From Paenibacillus soyae (GTDB lineage Bacteria > Bacillota > Bacilli > Paenibacillales > Paenibacillaceae): DNA of 64,000 nucleotides. Below the pieces are notes generated by a model. That model was given only the letters and a program-made list of their open reading frames with translations. It made no database searches and was not told where the DNA came from. Position 1 is the first letter of the stretch; each line of letters begins with the position of its first letter. Shown in pieces: positions 22,901 through 31,848 of this stretch. The DNA lies in contig NZ_JANIPJ010000018.1 of NCBI RefSeq assembly GCF_024623455.1, positions 1 to 64,000 on the forward strand, written 5' to 3'. The translations under genes were made by a program, and so were the position numbers.

Positions 22901-24898
22901 TCACTGCGCCAGCGCCTTGCGCATGTACAAAATATATTTCGACTGGTCCAGCGGATTCACGCCGCTCCGCTGCCTCTGGGCTTGCACGTCCGGCGGGCAT
23001 TCCCGGTACCCCGCGAAGAAGGTGGACAGGATGCCCCTGCCTTTCGTCATCGAGCCGAACCGGGCAGGGAAGTCGAGCGACGTGGCCACGGGCAGCGTGC
23101 CCGTCAGCTCCATCCGCTCGCCGCGCAGCTCCGGAGCTTCGAACTCGCCCCTCATCGCGATCAGCTCGTTCATGAGCTTGCCGCCATGCTCCTCCGGGAC
23201 GGACAGGCGGAAGGACAACAGCGGCTCCAGAAGCTTCACGCCGGTCCGGCTCAGCCCGTCCATGATGCCCATCGGCGTGGCGATGGCGAAGTCCAGCGGA
23301 TGCGTATGCCAGACATGGTGCTCGCCTTCGACCAGCGTCACCTTCAGGTCCGTCACCTCCCAGCCGAACAACCCTTGCTGGAGCGCCTCCGGCACGCGGC
23401 GCGCGACCTCGTTCTGGTAGCTCTCCAGCAGCCGCTCGGACCGAACGTTCGCCTCGTACCGCAGCCCGCTTCCCCTCTCGCCGGGCTCGATGCGGAACCG
23501 CAAAATCGCCCAGCAGGGCTTCGGCGCCAAATAGGCGACAAAGCCTTCGCCCTCCCCGGCCGGCGTCTCCTTGTAAATAACAGACGGAGCGCCGAAGCTT
23601 ACGGACAGCCCGTATCGGTCTTGGACAACCTGGGTCAGTACCTCAATTTGAATGGGACCCATCACCTTCAGATGGAGCTCCCTCTGCTCCTGCAGCCATT
23701 GCAAATCGAGCAGCGGATCTTCGTCAGCCAGCTCTCGAAGGGCCGCCACCACCGCGGGATACCGCGCCTCGTCCTCCCAGCGCACCTGCACGGTAAGCAG
23801 CGGCACTGCCAGCTTCGTCTCTCCGGGCACGCCGTCCTTGCTGCCGATGATATCGCCGATGCGGGCTTCGCTCCAGCCGGATACGGCTGCGACATCTCCT
23901 GCCCGGAGGATGCCGACATCCTCGGATCGCTGACCGTCGATGCGCCGGATTTGCGTCGCTTTCTCCGCGATATCCCGGGTAGCGTTGTAGACGGAATCCC
24001 GATTCCGGATGACGCCGCCGTATAACCGCACATAAGCGATCCTTCCCATCGCGGCGTCGCGCTCGACGCGGAAGACGACGCCGGATAACGGATCTCCCTC
24101 ACTTCCCCGCGGCGGAGGCAGCAGCTTCGTCATGGCATCCATCAGCGGTTCGACCCCTATGCCCCGGCCGGAAGCACCGAACAGCACCGGATAAATATTT
24201 GCATCGCCCGCGAGCCGAAGGACGGCCTCCTGCAATTCCCCGTCGCTCAGGCCGCCCTCCTCCAAATACCGCAGCAGCAAAGTCTCATCGGCTTCGGCAA
24301 CCGCTTCCACAAGCTGCTGCCGATAGCCGTCCGCATGGGCCGCTGCCGCCGCGTCATGCGGCGCAAGCAGCGATACGGAGCCGGCAAACGTATCCTCCGC
24401 CCCGATCGGAGCCTGAATCGGAGCCGCGCTCGGAGTCAGCAGGCGGCGGATTTCCGCCAGCGTCCGTTCGGCGGACGCGCCGACGCGGTCCATCTTATTG
24501 ATGTACAGGAGCGTCGGGATGCCGCGCTCGCGAAGCGCATGCCAGATAACCTCCGTCTGGGCCTGCACCCCCTCCGCGGCCGACAGAATCAACACGGCGC
24601 CGTCAATGACGCGCAGGGATCGTTCCACCTCCGACAAGAAATCGACATGTCCGGGCGTATCGATCACATTCACCGTTATACCGCCATGCTCGAACCGGGT
24701 CGACGCCGCGCGCACCGATATGCCCCTCGTCCGCTCGACCTCGAGATAATCCGTCTGCGCCGTGCCATCATCCACGCTGCCGAGCTGACGGATGCGGCCG
24801 CTGCGGAACAGAATTTCCTCCGTCGTCGTCGTTTTCCCCGCGTCCACATGCGCGAAGAAGCCTATATTCCGAATATATGTTGCGTTGCCGTCACTCAT
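22901..24898 (-). CDS. TetM/TetO-like ribosomal-protection GTPase
   Basis: 665 aa, close to the 639 aa of TetM. GTPase motifs: G1 AHVDAGKTTTTE, G2 RGISV, G3 DTPGHVDF, G4 NKMD. EF-G-like domains follow, with a C-terminal TKGRGILSTFFAGYRE comparable to the TNGRSVxLxxxxGY region of TetM. It would bind the ribosome and release tetracycline, or act as a translation-rescue paralogue. It is clearly divergent from classical TetM, so resistance cannot be claimed. The ATG at 24898 has GGGGAG upstream. A hairpin-rich leader precedes it. Confidence 0.85.
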   Translation of the reverse strand: MSDGNATYIRNIGFFAHVDAGKTTTTEEILFRSGRIRQLGSVDDGTAQTDYLEVERTRGISVRAASTRFEHGGITVNVIDTPGHVDFLSEVERSLRVIDGAVLILSAAEGVQAQTEVIWHALRERGIPTLLYINKMDRVGASAERTLAEIRRLLTPSAAPIQAPIGAEDTFAGSVSLLAPHDAAAAAHADGYRQQLVEAVAEADETLLLRYLEEGGLSDGELQEAVLRLAGDANIYPVLFGASGRGIGVEPLMDAMTKLLPPPRGSEGDPLSGVVFRVERDAAMGRIAYVRLYGGVIRNRDSVYNATRDIAEKATQIRRIDGQRSEDVGILRAGDVAAVSGWSEARIGDIIGSKDGVPGETKLAVPLLTVQVRWEDEARYPAVVAALRELADEDPLLDLQWLQEQRELHLKVMGPIQIEVLTQVVQDRYGLSVSFGAPSVIYKETPAGEGEGFVAYLAPKPCWAILRFRIEPGERGSGLRYEANVRSERLLESYQNEVARRVPEALQQGLFGWEVTDLKVTLVEGEHHVWHTHPLDFAIATPMGIMDGLSRTGVKLLEPLLSFRLSVPEEHGGKLMNELIAMRGEFEAPELRGERMELTGTLPVATSLDFPARFGSMTKGRGILSTFFAGYRECPPDVQAQRQRSGVNPLDQSKYILYMRKALAQ

Positions 24899-24932
24899 AT
24901 GCCGCTCTCCCCATTCGAACGCCGTTAGTCCG

Positions 24933-25032
24933 CTTTGATTAAACAAAGCCTATCAAAGATGCCTTCCCCCGTCCAGAGGGACGGAGGCTGCAAGCCTATG
25001 TCCAAATAGAGTCCTCGGAGGCGCGCAGCCTC
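24933..25032 (-). promoter_or_regulatory. Structured leader of the TetM-like gene
   Basis: In the minus-strand RNA, GAGGCTGC and GCAGCCTC pair over 49 nt (25032-24984), then a CGTCC-CTCT-GGACG hairpin, then CTTTGAT/ATCAAAG (24958-24933) just before the gene. Attenuation controls classical tet(M). No T-run terminator was found here, so the mechanism is open. Confidence 0.4.
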
Positions 25033-25040
25033 TCCTCGCG

Positions 25041-25076
25041 CAAGAAAAAACCGCAAGCGGACGACTCCGCTTGCGG
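25041..25076 (-). terminator. Terminator of the first beta-helix gene
   Basis: A perfect 11-bp stem (25051-25061 with 25066-25076) is followed on the minus strand by TTTTTTCTT. Confidence 0.92.
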
Positions 25077-25083
25077 CCCTTCC

Positions 25084-28017
25084 CTACTGAATCGGCGCCA
25101 AGTTAGCGCCGCCGATGACGGAATACGTCGAGCTGCCCGGCGTCTTCCAGCCGACCGCGACATGGTCGCCGCCGCCCTCCTCCTTATGCAGCACCTCGAC
25201 GTAGTAACGCTGGCCGGCCTGCAGGCTGATTAGACCGGACTGCTGCGTGGCGTTTTGCGTCCAGCTCAGCTCGTTCACCCAGTCGATCACTTCGCCGATC
25301 ATGACCTTGTTCGCCGGATTGTCGTTCGTGCTGAGGTACAGCACGCTGTTGTTGTCGCCCGCGATCGAGAACTGGTAGGTGCCCGTCACCGACGGCACAA
25401 TGTAGCCGCGGATGCGCGTGCCGTAGTTGTCGCCCCAGTTCGAAGGCGCCTGGAAGCTCGTGAGCGAGCTGGTGCCCGTAGGCGTCGTGCCGGTCGGGAT
25501 GCTAGCGATCGTGCCGCCGGATAGATTCGTCCAGTACTCGCGCGTAATGGAGCCCGTCGGAGCCGTTGGCGCTTGCGTATCGCCAGCCGGCGCGTTCGTC
25601 GTCACGCTCAGAGCGGAGCTGGCCGCCGAGACGTTGCCCGCCGCGTCCCGGGCCTTCACCGTGAAGCTGTACGTCGTGCTAGGCGACAGGCCCGTTACAT
25701 TGAACGAAGTCGCGCCCGTCGTCGAGCCGGCCAGCGTACCGCCTCTATAGATCTCGTAGCCCGTCACGCCGACATTGTCCGTCGAAGCCGTCCACGACAA
25801 GCTGACGCTTGAGGAAGTCTTCGACGGCGATGTTAATCCCGTCGGCGCCGTGGGAGCTTGCGAATCGCCGCCCCCGCCTCCTCCGACCGCGATGTTCACA
25901 TCGCAAGTCTTGTATTGGCCCGGAGCCGGATCGCCGAAAATGTTATTGCCGCACATGACACCGTTCGTGTACGTGCCGTAGTTGTAGCTGCCCGCCGCGC
26001 CATAGCGTACTTCCTTCGTGCCGGTGAAGCTGCACATATTGTTTTCGCCCGCGCAATGTACCCATACCGGCGTCGGAATCGAGCTTGTCGTGACGCTGAT
26101 CGCGCTGCTTAACGCCGATGTGTTGCCGGAAGCATCCTTGGCCCGAACCGCGAAGCTGTAGGCGGTATTCGACGTCAAGCCGCTCACCGTGAAGGAAGTC
26201 GTCGTCGAACCAACCGTCGAACCTGCAAGCACGCCGTCCTTATACACATCGTAGCCGGCGATGCCGATGTTATCCGTGGACGCCGTCCAAGTGAGCGTAA
26301 CGCTCGTATCCGTCTTCGACGGCGACGCCAGGTTCGTCGGCGTGGAAGGAGCCGTCGTATCCGGCGGTCCCGCGATAACCGTAATCGTCTGCTCCTTGAC
26401 GCTCGCGCGGCCGCCGTTGTCCCAGACGCCTAGAATGACTTGGTACGTGCCCGGCTTCTGGTACGTATACGTCGGGCTGACCGTCGTGACCGGCAGGCCT
26501 TCGCCGAGATCCCACAGATGCTCGACAATAGTGCCGTTGTCGGTAGATGTATTCGTGAACGTGACCGATTGGCCGAGCTGTACCGTCAGCGGAGCCGTGA
26601 AGTTCGCGACCGGCTTCGGATCGCTGAAGCCCCTGCTTGTGAGCTGCGTGTTCGTGCCGTTGCCGCTGACCGTATTGTTGCTCCACTCCAGATGAGACGC
26701 GGAGGTCGGATACTGATCGATCGAAGGTCCGGCATTGTTCGTGATCGTGTTGTTGATGAAGCTGAGGCGGTCGGTTCCGCCCGCGGTCGTAATTTCAATC
26801 GCTTTGCGGCCGTTGTTCGTAATCGTATTGCTGTCGAACGTAATGTTCTGCGTATTGCCGTGGATGCGGATCGCGTTGCCGTCGTAGCCCGGATAAGCTG
26901 CGGATGGATGGCCGGCCGCGCCGTCTTTGAACGTGTTTTTGTAGAAATATTGGAACTGCTCCGTCTGACCCGTGCCCTCGCCCTGCAGCTGCATCCCCCA
27001 CATGACCATGTTCTGGACCGTATTGTAGTTCCAGAGCTGGTAGCCCGTGCCCGGCGACTGCTGGATGCCGACCTGCTGGCCGCCGTCGACGATGTTGCCC
27101 GACGTAACGCCGTGGTCGACCATCACCTCGAGACCCATGTTGCCGACCGTCGTGCTCGAGCCGACGTAGTTGTTGCGGACCGCGATATAGGCGGAACGCA
27201 CCGTGCTGATCCAGTGATCGACCGTGTTGTCCTCGACCAAGGAGTAGTCGACGTTGGTATGAAGCTCGATGCCGAGACCTTCCATTTGCTGGCCGGTGCC
27301 GGTGACCGTATTGCCCCTGACAATCGCGTACGGACTGTCGTCGTTCAGGAAGATGCCGCCGCGTCCCGTGTCCGCGACGTAGTTGTTCTCGATCAGAGCA
27401 TGATCCGAGCCCCAGCCTACCCGCACGCCGCCGCCCCAATCCGAGTTGACGCCGATGTTAGTCACCACGTTGTCCGCAACCGTCAAATTATCCGTATTAA
27501 TCCCGAACAGCGCGAACGGTCCGAAGCCGGAGGACATGCCGAAATCTTTGACCTTCAGGTTCAGCATTTTGTTGCCGCTGCCGTTCTCCGATACGACCGC
27601 CGATTGCGGCACCGCGCTGTTGTTCGCGTCGAGCGTCATCGAGGACACCTCGGCGCCGGACAAGTTGTACAGCGAGAAGAACGTGTTGGCGGAAGATGAA
27701 GCGTATTCGATAATCGTATGGTCCCTGCTCTGTCCCGTAATTTTGACGCCTGACTTGCCGCTGACCGGACTGCCCAAATAATAAGTGCCGTTCGGGATAA
27801 ACACCGTGTCGCCGCTGGATGCCGCATTGACGGCTGCCTGGAATGCCGCGCTGTCGTCGCCCGTATCGGTGCCGTTCGCTCCGTATGACGTTACGTTAAG
27901 AGTTGCCGCGTAAGCAGGTGCCGCGGGTATGACCGGGAACAGCAGAGCGGCCGCGCATAAGAGGCTTACGATTCGTTTGTTCGTCTTGGAAGTCTTGATG
28001 GACTTCACTGGTTTCAT
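25084..28017 (-). CDS. Secreted right-handed beta-helix protein with PKD, FN3 and PA14 modules
   Basis: 977 aa. Signal peptide about 1-37 (PAAPAYA). A pectate-lyase-3/polygalacturonase-like beta helix (about 38-455) opens with NVTSYGANGTDTGDDSAAFQ and has many N-rich coils (GNTVTGTG, ENNYVADTG). Then PKD (about 465-555), FN3 (about 558-645), a four-Cys module (HCAGENNMCSFTGT through TNGVMCGNNIF and CDV) of a type seen at the ends of polysaccharidases, a second FN3 and a C-terminal PA14. Likely a cell-surface or secreted polysaccharide-degrading enzyme. The paralogue at 28214 shares the helix, PKD and FN3 order but differs at the C-terminus. The exact substrate is unknown. Confidence 0.85.
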   Translation of the reverse strand: MKPVKSIKTSKTNKRIVSLLCAAALLFPVIPAAPAYAATLNVTSYGANGTDTGDDSAAFQAAVNAASSGDTVFIPNGTYYLGSPVSGKSGVKITGQSRDHTIIEYASSSANTFFSLYNLSGAEVSSMTLDANNSAVPQSAVVSENGSGNKMLNLKVKDFGMSSGFGPFALFGINTDNLTVADNVVTNIGVNSDWGGGVRVGWGSDHALIENNYVADTGRGGIFLNDDSPYAIVRGNTVTGTGQQMEGLGIELHTNVDYSLVEDNTVDHWISTVRSAYIAVRNNYVGSSTTVGNMGLEVMVDHGVTSGNIVDGGQQVGIQQSPGTGYQLWNYNTVQNMVMWGMQLQGEGTGQTEQFQYFYKNTFKDGAAGHPSAAYPGYDGNAIRIHGNTQNITFDSNTITNNGRKAIEITTAGGTDRLSFINNTITNNAGPSIDQYPTSASHLEWSNNTVSGNGTNTQLTSRGFSDPKPVANFTAPLTVQLGQSVTFTNTSTDNGTIVEHLWDLGEGLPVTTVSPTYTYQKPGTYQVILGVWDNGGRASVKEQTITVIAGPPDTTAPSTPTNLASPSKTDTSVTLTWTASTDNIGIAGYDVYKDGVLAGSTVGSTTTSFTVSGLTSNTAYSFAVRAKDASGNTSALSSAISVTTSSIPTPVWVHCAGENNMCSFTGTKEVRYGAAGSYNYGTYTNGVMCGNNIFGDPAPGQYKTCDVNIAVGGGGGGDSQAPTAPTGLTSPSKTSSSVSLSWTASTDNVGVTGYEIYRGGTLAGSTTGATSFNVTGLSPSTTYSFTVKARDAAGNVSAASSALSVTTNAPAGDTQAPTAPTGSITREYWTNLSGGTIASIPTGTTPTGTSSLTSFQAPSNWGDNYGTRIRGYIVPSVTGTYQFSIAGDNNSVLYLSTNDNPANKVMIGEVIDWVNELSWTQNATQQSGLISLQAGQRYYVEVLHKEEGGGDHVAVGWKTPGSSTYSVIGGANLAPIQ

Positions 28018-28213
28018 GAGTTCACTCTCGCTTTCTTCAATGGAATGATGGCATGCAGTCGATTCCGGCTCCTCTGCTATCCGTCAAGAGCTCTTCCTCT
28101 GTCTGACTTACCGTTATGGACCGTGCCCCACCTCCTTTCATCAAATAAAACGGTTCCCAAGGGACCGCCCTAGCAGGACGGCCCCCGGCCACCTCTTCCT
28201 GTCCGCCGGGGAC

Positions 28214-30862
28214 CTACTCGCCGCCTCCGTATACGATTCGGGCGTCTCCCCAGTCCGCATGATCCCAGTCGCTGCCGTTGCCGCCGTTCGTGACGACGAG
28301 CTTCAGCGTCTGAGCTCCGCCAATGTCCAGATCAATCGATGCCGTATCGGATTCCGCCGTCATGACGCCGCTGTCATAGGCGAGTACGCCGTCCAGCCAT
28401 ACCTCGAAGCTGACCGAGCCGTTGCCGTACGTCTCGTCGTCCACGCCGACCTCTGCGAGGAACCGGCCGTACGCTCCGCCGACCGTATAGACGATCTCCG
28501 AGGCGGCGTGCGTGCCGAGGCCTTTGGCGTATTCGACGCCGTTCAGCGTAATCGGCCTGCCGTCCGACGATTTGTCGCGCATAATGCTTCCCCAGCCCGC
28601 CGTTCCGCTATCCCAGGCGAAGTCGCTCAAGTAGACGTCGCCGGACGGAGCAGCCTGGACGGCTGTTGCCGAACCGCTGCCCTCGGATGCGTTGCCCGCG
28701 GCATCCTTCGCCTTCACCGTGAATGTATTCGACGTTCCGGGCAGCAGCCCCGTAACCTCATAGATGGTCGACGCCGCGCCCGATGTCGTACCAATCAGAA
28801 TGCCGTTCCGATAGACCTCGTAGCCCGTTACCGCCTTGTTGTCCGTAGATGCAGACCAACTTAGGCTGACGCTCGTCGCGCCGCTGACCGTCGCCGCCAG
28901 GCTCGCCGGCTTGCTCGGCGGCTCCGCGTCGGGCGCCTCGGTCGTGACGGAGAGCGGAGCGCTAGGCGTGGATACGTTGCCCGCAGCGTCTTTGGCCCGG
29001 AGGGTAAGGCTGTAGCTCGTCAGCGGCGACAAGCCCTTGACCGTAAACGAAGTTTCACCCGGAGCGGTAGAGCCTGCCAGCACTCCGTCCACGTAGACCT
29101 CGTAGCCGACGACGCCTACGTTATCCGCTGCCGGATTCCAGCTCAGCTCGATCGTCTCATCCGTCTGGGACGGCGAGATAAGCCCGGTTGGAGCCGACGG
29201 GGCCTGCGTATCCGGTCTTCCCGGCCGCACGAGCACGATACGCTCCTTGAGGCTGGCGCGTCCCTCGTTATCCCAGACGACCAGCGTCACGCGGTACGCC
29301 CCGAGCTTGTCGTACACGAAGGTCGGCTGCGCGCTGGAGCTGGGCAGTCCGGCGCCGAAGTCCCAGAGCTGATGGGAGATCGAGCCGTTGTCCTTCGATT
29401 TGTTCACGAATGTAACCGGCTCGCCGACGCGCACGAGGACCGGCGCTTCGAAATCAGCCGTCGGCTTCGGATTCGCGAAGCCGCGCGACGACGGCTGCGT
29501 GTTGCTGCCATTGCGGAGCACGACATTCCCTTTCCATTCCAGATGCTCGGCCGCGGCCGGATACGGATCGACGGCGACGTCTTCGTTGCCCGTAATGATG
29601 TTGTTCGTGAAGCTCAGACGATCGACGCCCGACGCGCCCGTGAACTCGATGCCTTTGCGGCCGTTGCCGGCAATCAGGTTGCTGTCGAACGTCAAATTCT
29701 GCGAGCTGCCGTGAATGCGCACGCCGTTCCCGTCGTAGCCCGGGTACGCTGCCGAAGGATTGCCTTCCTGCGTGTTAATGAAGCTGTTCCTGTAGAAATA
29801 TTGGAACTGCTCGATCTGCCCCGTGCCTTCTCCTTGCAGCTGCATCCCCCACATGACCATGTTTTTGACCACGTTGTAGCCCCACAGCTGATGGCCCGTG
29901 CCCGGCGACTGCTGGATGCCGACCTGCTGGCCGCCGTCCACGATATTGTCCGTCGTCACCGCGTTATCCGCCATCACCTCGAGGCCGATGCTGCCGACCC
30001 TGCCGTCCGTCGGCTTCACGACGTTGCGGCGAATCGCCACCGTGTCGGAGCGCACCGCGCTGATCCAGAAATCGACTTCGTTATCTTCGATAATGGAGTT
30101 ATCCACGTTCGTGTGCAGCTCGATGGACAGACCATGCTCCTTCAGCCCCGAGCCGGTAATCTTATTGGAGCGGATGACGGCTCCCGGGCTGTCGTCGTTG
30201 ATGAGAATGCCGCCTCGGCCCGTGTTCGCGATGACGTTGTTTTCGACGGTTACGTTCGCCGAGCCCCAGCCCGCCCGTACGGCCGCGCCCCAGATGGAAG
30301 CGGTTCCAATATTAGTGACAATGTTATCCTTAATGCTGACATGGGTTGAGCCCACAACGTACAGCGCATGCGGGCCGAAGCCTTCCGTCGCCGCAAAATC
30401 TTGCACTCTGAGGTTGCGCATTTGGTTGCCGCTTCCTCCCTCGGAGACGACGGCCGACATCGCGATCAAGCTGTCGTTGCCGTCCAGCGTCATATCCGAT
30501 ACCGAAGCGTTCGTTACATTATGTAGGTAGAACATATACGTATCCGCCTCGGAGACGAACTGAATGATCGTCTTATCCCGATTCTCGCCTCTAATGGAAA
30601 CGCCCGACTTGCCCATGACCGTGCCCGACAGCTGGTACGTGCCCTTCGGAATCAGCACGGTATCGCCTGCCGCCGCCCCGTCGACGGCCGCTTGAATCGC
30701 CGCCCTGTCGTCCAGTCCGTCCTGGCCGTTCGCTCCGTAGTCTGCCGCCGAGATCATGCTTCCTACGTCAGGCGCTGCAGCGAGCGCTCCCGGCAGCGGG
30801 CATGCCGCGGACAACAGAACCAGCGACAGGAATAAACTCGTCACTGTCCGTTTGGATTTCAT
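28214..30862 (-). CDS. Secreted right-handed beta-helix protein with PKD, FN3 and NPCBM modules
   Basis: 882 aa. Signal peptide about 1-29. The beta helix opens with ADYGANGQDGLDDRAAIQAAV and runs to about residue 455, followed by PKD, two FN3 and a C-terminal NPCBM domain (GLGTHAASEIVYTVGGAYGRF, VSFEVWLDGVLAYDSGV). The helix is strongly similar to the upstream-numbered neighbour, including identical stretches such as DGGQQVGIQQSPGTG and QLQGEGTGQ, so this is a tandem duplication with later change of the last module. AAGGAG supports the ATG at 30862. It is transcribed before 25084-28017 with a 196-bp gap. Confidence 0.85.
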   Translation of the reverse strand: MKSKRTVTSLFLSLVLLSAACPLPGALAAAPDVGSMISAADYGANGQDGLDDRAAIQAAVDGAAAGDTVLIPKGTYQLSGTVMGKSGVSIRGENRDKTIIQFVSEADTYMFYLHNVTNASVSDMTLDGNDSLIAMSAVVSEGGSGNQMRNLRVQDFAATEGFGPHALYVVGSTHVSIKDNIVTNIGTASIWGAAVRAGWGSANVTVENNVIANTGRGGILINDDSPGAVIRSNKITGSGLKEHGLSIELHTNVDNSIIEDNEVDFWISAVRSDTVAIRRNVVKPTDGRVGSIGLEVMADNAVTTDNIVDGGQQVGIQQSPGTGHQLWGYNVVKNMVMWGMQLQGEGTGQIEQFQYFYRNSFINTQEGNPSAAYPGYDGNGVRIHGSSQNLTFDSNLIAGNGRKGIEFTGASGVDRLSFTNNIITGNEDVAVDPYPAAAEHLEWKGNVVLRNGSNTQPSSRGFANPKPTADFEAPVLVRVGEPVTFVNKSKDNGSISHQLWDFGAGLPSSSAQPTFVYDKLGAYRVTLVVWDNEGRASLKERIVLVRPGRPDTQAPSAPTGLISPSQTDETIELSWNPAADNVGVVGYEVYVDGVLAGSTAPGETSFTVKGLSPLTSYSLTLRAKDAAGNVSTPSAPLSVTTEAPDAEPPSKPASLAATVSGATSVSLSWSASTDNKAVTGYEVYRNGILIGTTSGAASTIYEVTGLLPGTSNTFTVKAKDAAGNASEGSGSATAVQAAPSGDVYLSDFAWDSGTAGWGSIMRDKSSDGRPITLNGVEYAKGLGTHAASEIVYTVGGAYGRFLAEVGVDDETYGNGSVSFEVWLDGVLAYDSGVMTAESDTASIDLDIGGAQTLKLVVTNGGNGSDWDHADWGDARIVYGGGE

Positions 30863-31040
30863 CACGATTATCTCTCCTTCGCGCTTGGGATTGGAGCGGA
30901 ATCCGGTCCTTCCCGTCTCCGCTTCTCCATCGTGCACGATCCCGCAAGAGATGGAAACTGTTTATTCCTCGAATAGCAACACTTATGGGCTGTACTTCGC
31001 GGTAATAACTGTAGAATTCGTTCCCCGAGAAACTGTACAA

Positions 31041-31074
31041 AACAAAAAAAGCCCGCAGGCTGTCGCCTGCAGAC
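31041..31074 (-). terminator. Terminator of the amidase-MBL transcript
   Basis: A 10-bp stem (31051-31060 with 31065-31074, one mismatch) is followed on the minus strand by TTTTTTTGTTTT. It separates this transcript from the beta-helix genes; the rest of 30863-31087 shows no clear promoter. Confidence 0.88.
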
Positions 31075-31087
31075 CTAAAAACGCCGT

Positions 31088-31834
31088 TTATTCGCTTTCG
31101 CCCCGCTCGTTGCGGAGCAGCTCCCGGAGCCCCGCCCCGGCATCGCCTTCGTACAGGCCGCCATGGTAGCAGATCAACTGATGAATGGCATAGCGAGACA
31201 GCCGTTCAATAGAAGCCGCCGCCGCGCGCCTGTCCATCGTAAACTCCGGATTGGCGATACCAAGCTTCCCGTCCTCTTCGATGACTACCGCATCCGCGGC
31301 GAGCATGATCCCGGCCGACTGCACATAAATCGAGATATGTCCCGGCATATGCCCGGGCGTATGCACGATTTCAAGGCCGCCGCACCAAGGCAGCACTTCG
31401 CCGTCGGCAACGATCCGATCGACGCTCGCGGGCTCGATGCTCCGAAGGAACGCGATGAAGGACTCCGCCTGCGGCTTTCGCTCCTCCGGCAGCCGCTCAT
31501 GCAGCGACTCCGCCTGCTCGAGCCGCAGCGATTTTTGCCGGCCGGCAATATGAGGCTCATCCAGCTCGTGAGCGATAATCTCAACCGATGGATAGGCACG
31601 CTTAAGCTCCGCGAGAGCCCCCATGTGGTCCATGTCGTGATGCGTTACGATCACATGCGTCAGGTCGTCCAAAGACAATCCCCGCTCCCGCGCGGCATCC
31701 TCCAGCAGCGGCAGAAAGCCCGGATAGCCGCAGTCCACCAATATCAAGCGATGCTCATCCTTCAGGAGGACGGGAACGATCGTCTGCCGGGTTCCTTGCT
31801 GGTCGAACGTAATCGGAATAAGATGAACCGTCAT
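31088..31834 (-). CDS. Metallo-beta-lactamase-fold hydrolase
   Basis: 248 aa. Metal motif VTHHDMDHMG (HxHxDH), later HTPGHMPGHISIY and DAVV giving the remaining His and Asp ligands, and CYHGG near the end. A dinuclear zinc hydrolase of the glyoxalase II/lactonase-like group. It lies 14 bp downstream of the amidase, so the two are likely cotranscribed. The substrate is unknown. Confidence 0.88.
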   Translation of the reverse strand: MTVHLIPITFDQQGTRQTIVPVLLKDEHRLILVDCGYPGFLPLLEDAARERGLSLDDLTHVIVTHHDMDHMGALAELKRAYPSVEIIAHELDEPHIAGRQKSLRLEQAESLHERLPEERKPQAESFIAFLRSIEPASVDRIVADGEVLPWCGGLEIVHTPGHMPGHISIYVQSAGIMLAADAVVIEEDGKLGIANPEFTMDRRAAAASIERLSRYAIHQLICYHGGLYEGDAGAGLRELLRNERGESE

Positions 31835-31848
31835 TCCGCATCGCCTCC

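Noticed and set aside
22901..24898. Firm call of tetracycline resistance
   Set aside because: The sequence is a divergent family member; resistance cannot be read from motifs.
26440..27699. Long plus-strand frame opposite the first beta-helix gene
   Set aside because: Antisense shadow rich in Arg and Asp; the minus strand encodes a complete signal peptide and domain series.
28148..28190. Terminator between the two beta-helix genes
   Set aside because: The inverted repeat has several mismatches and no T-run, so read-through into the second gene is as likely.
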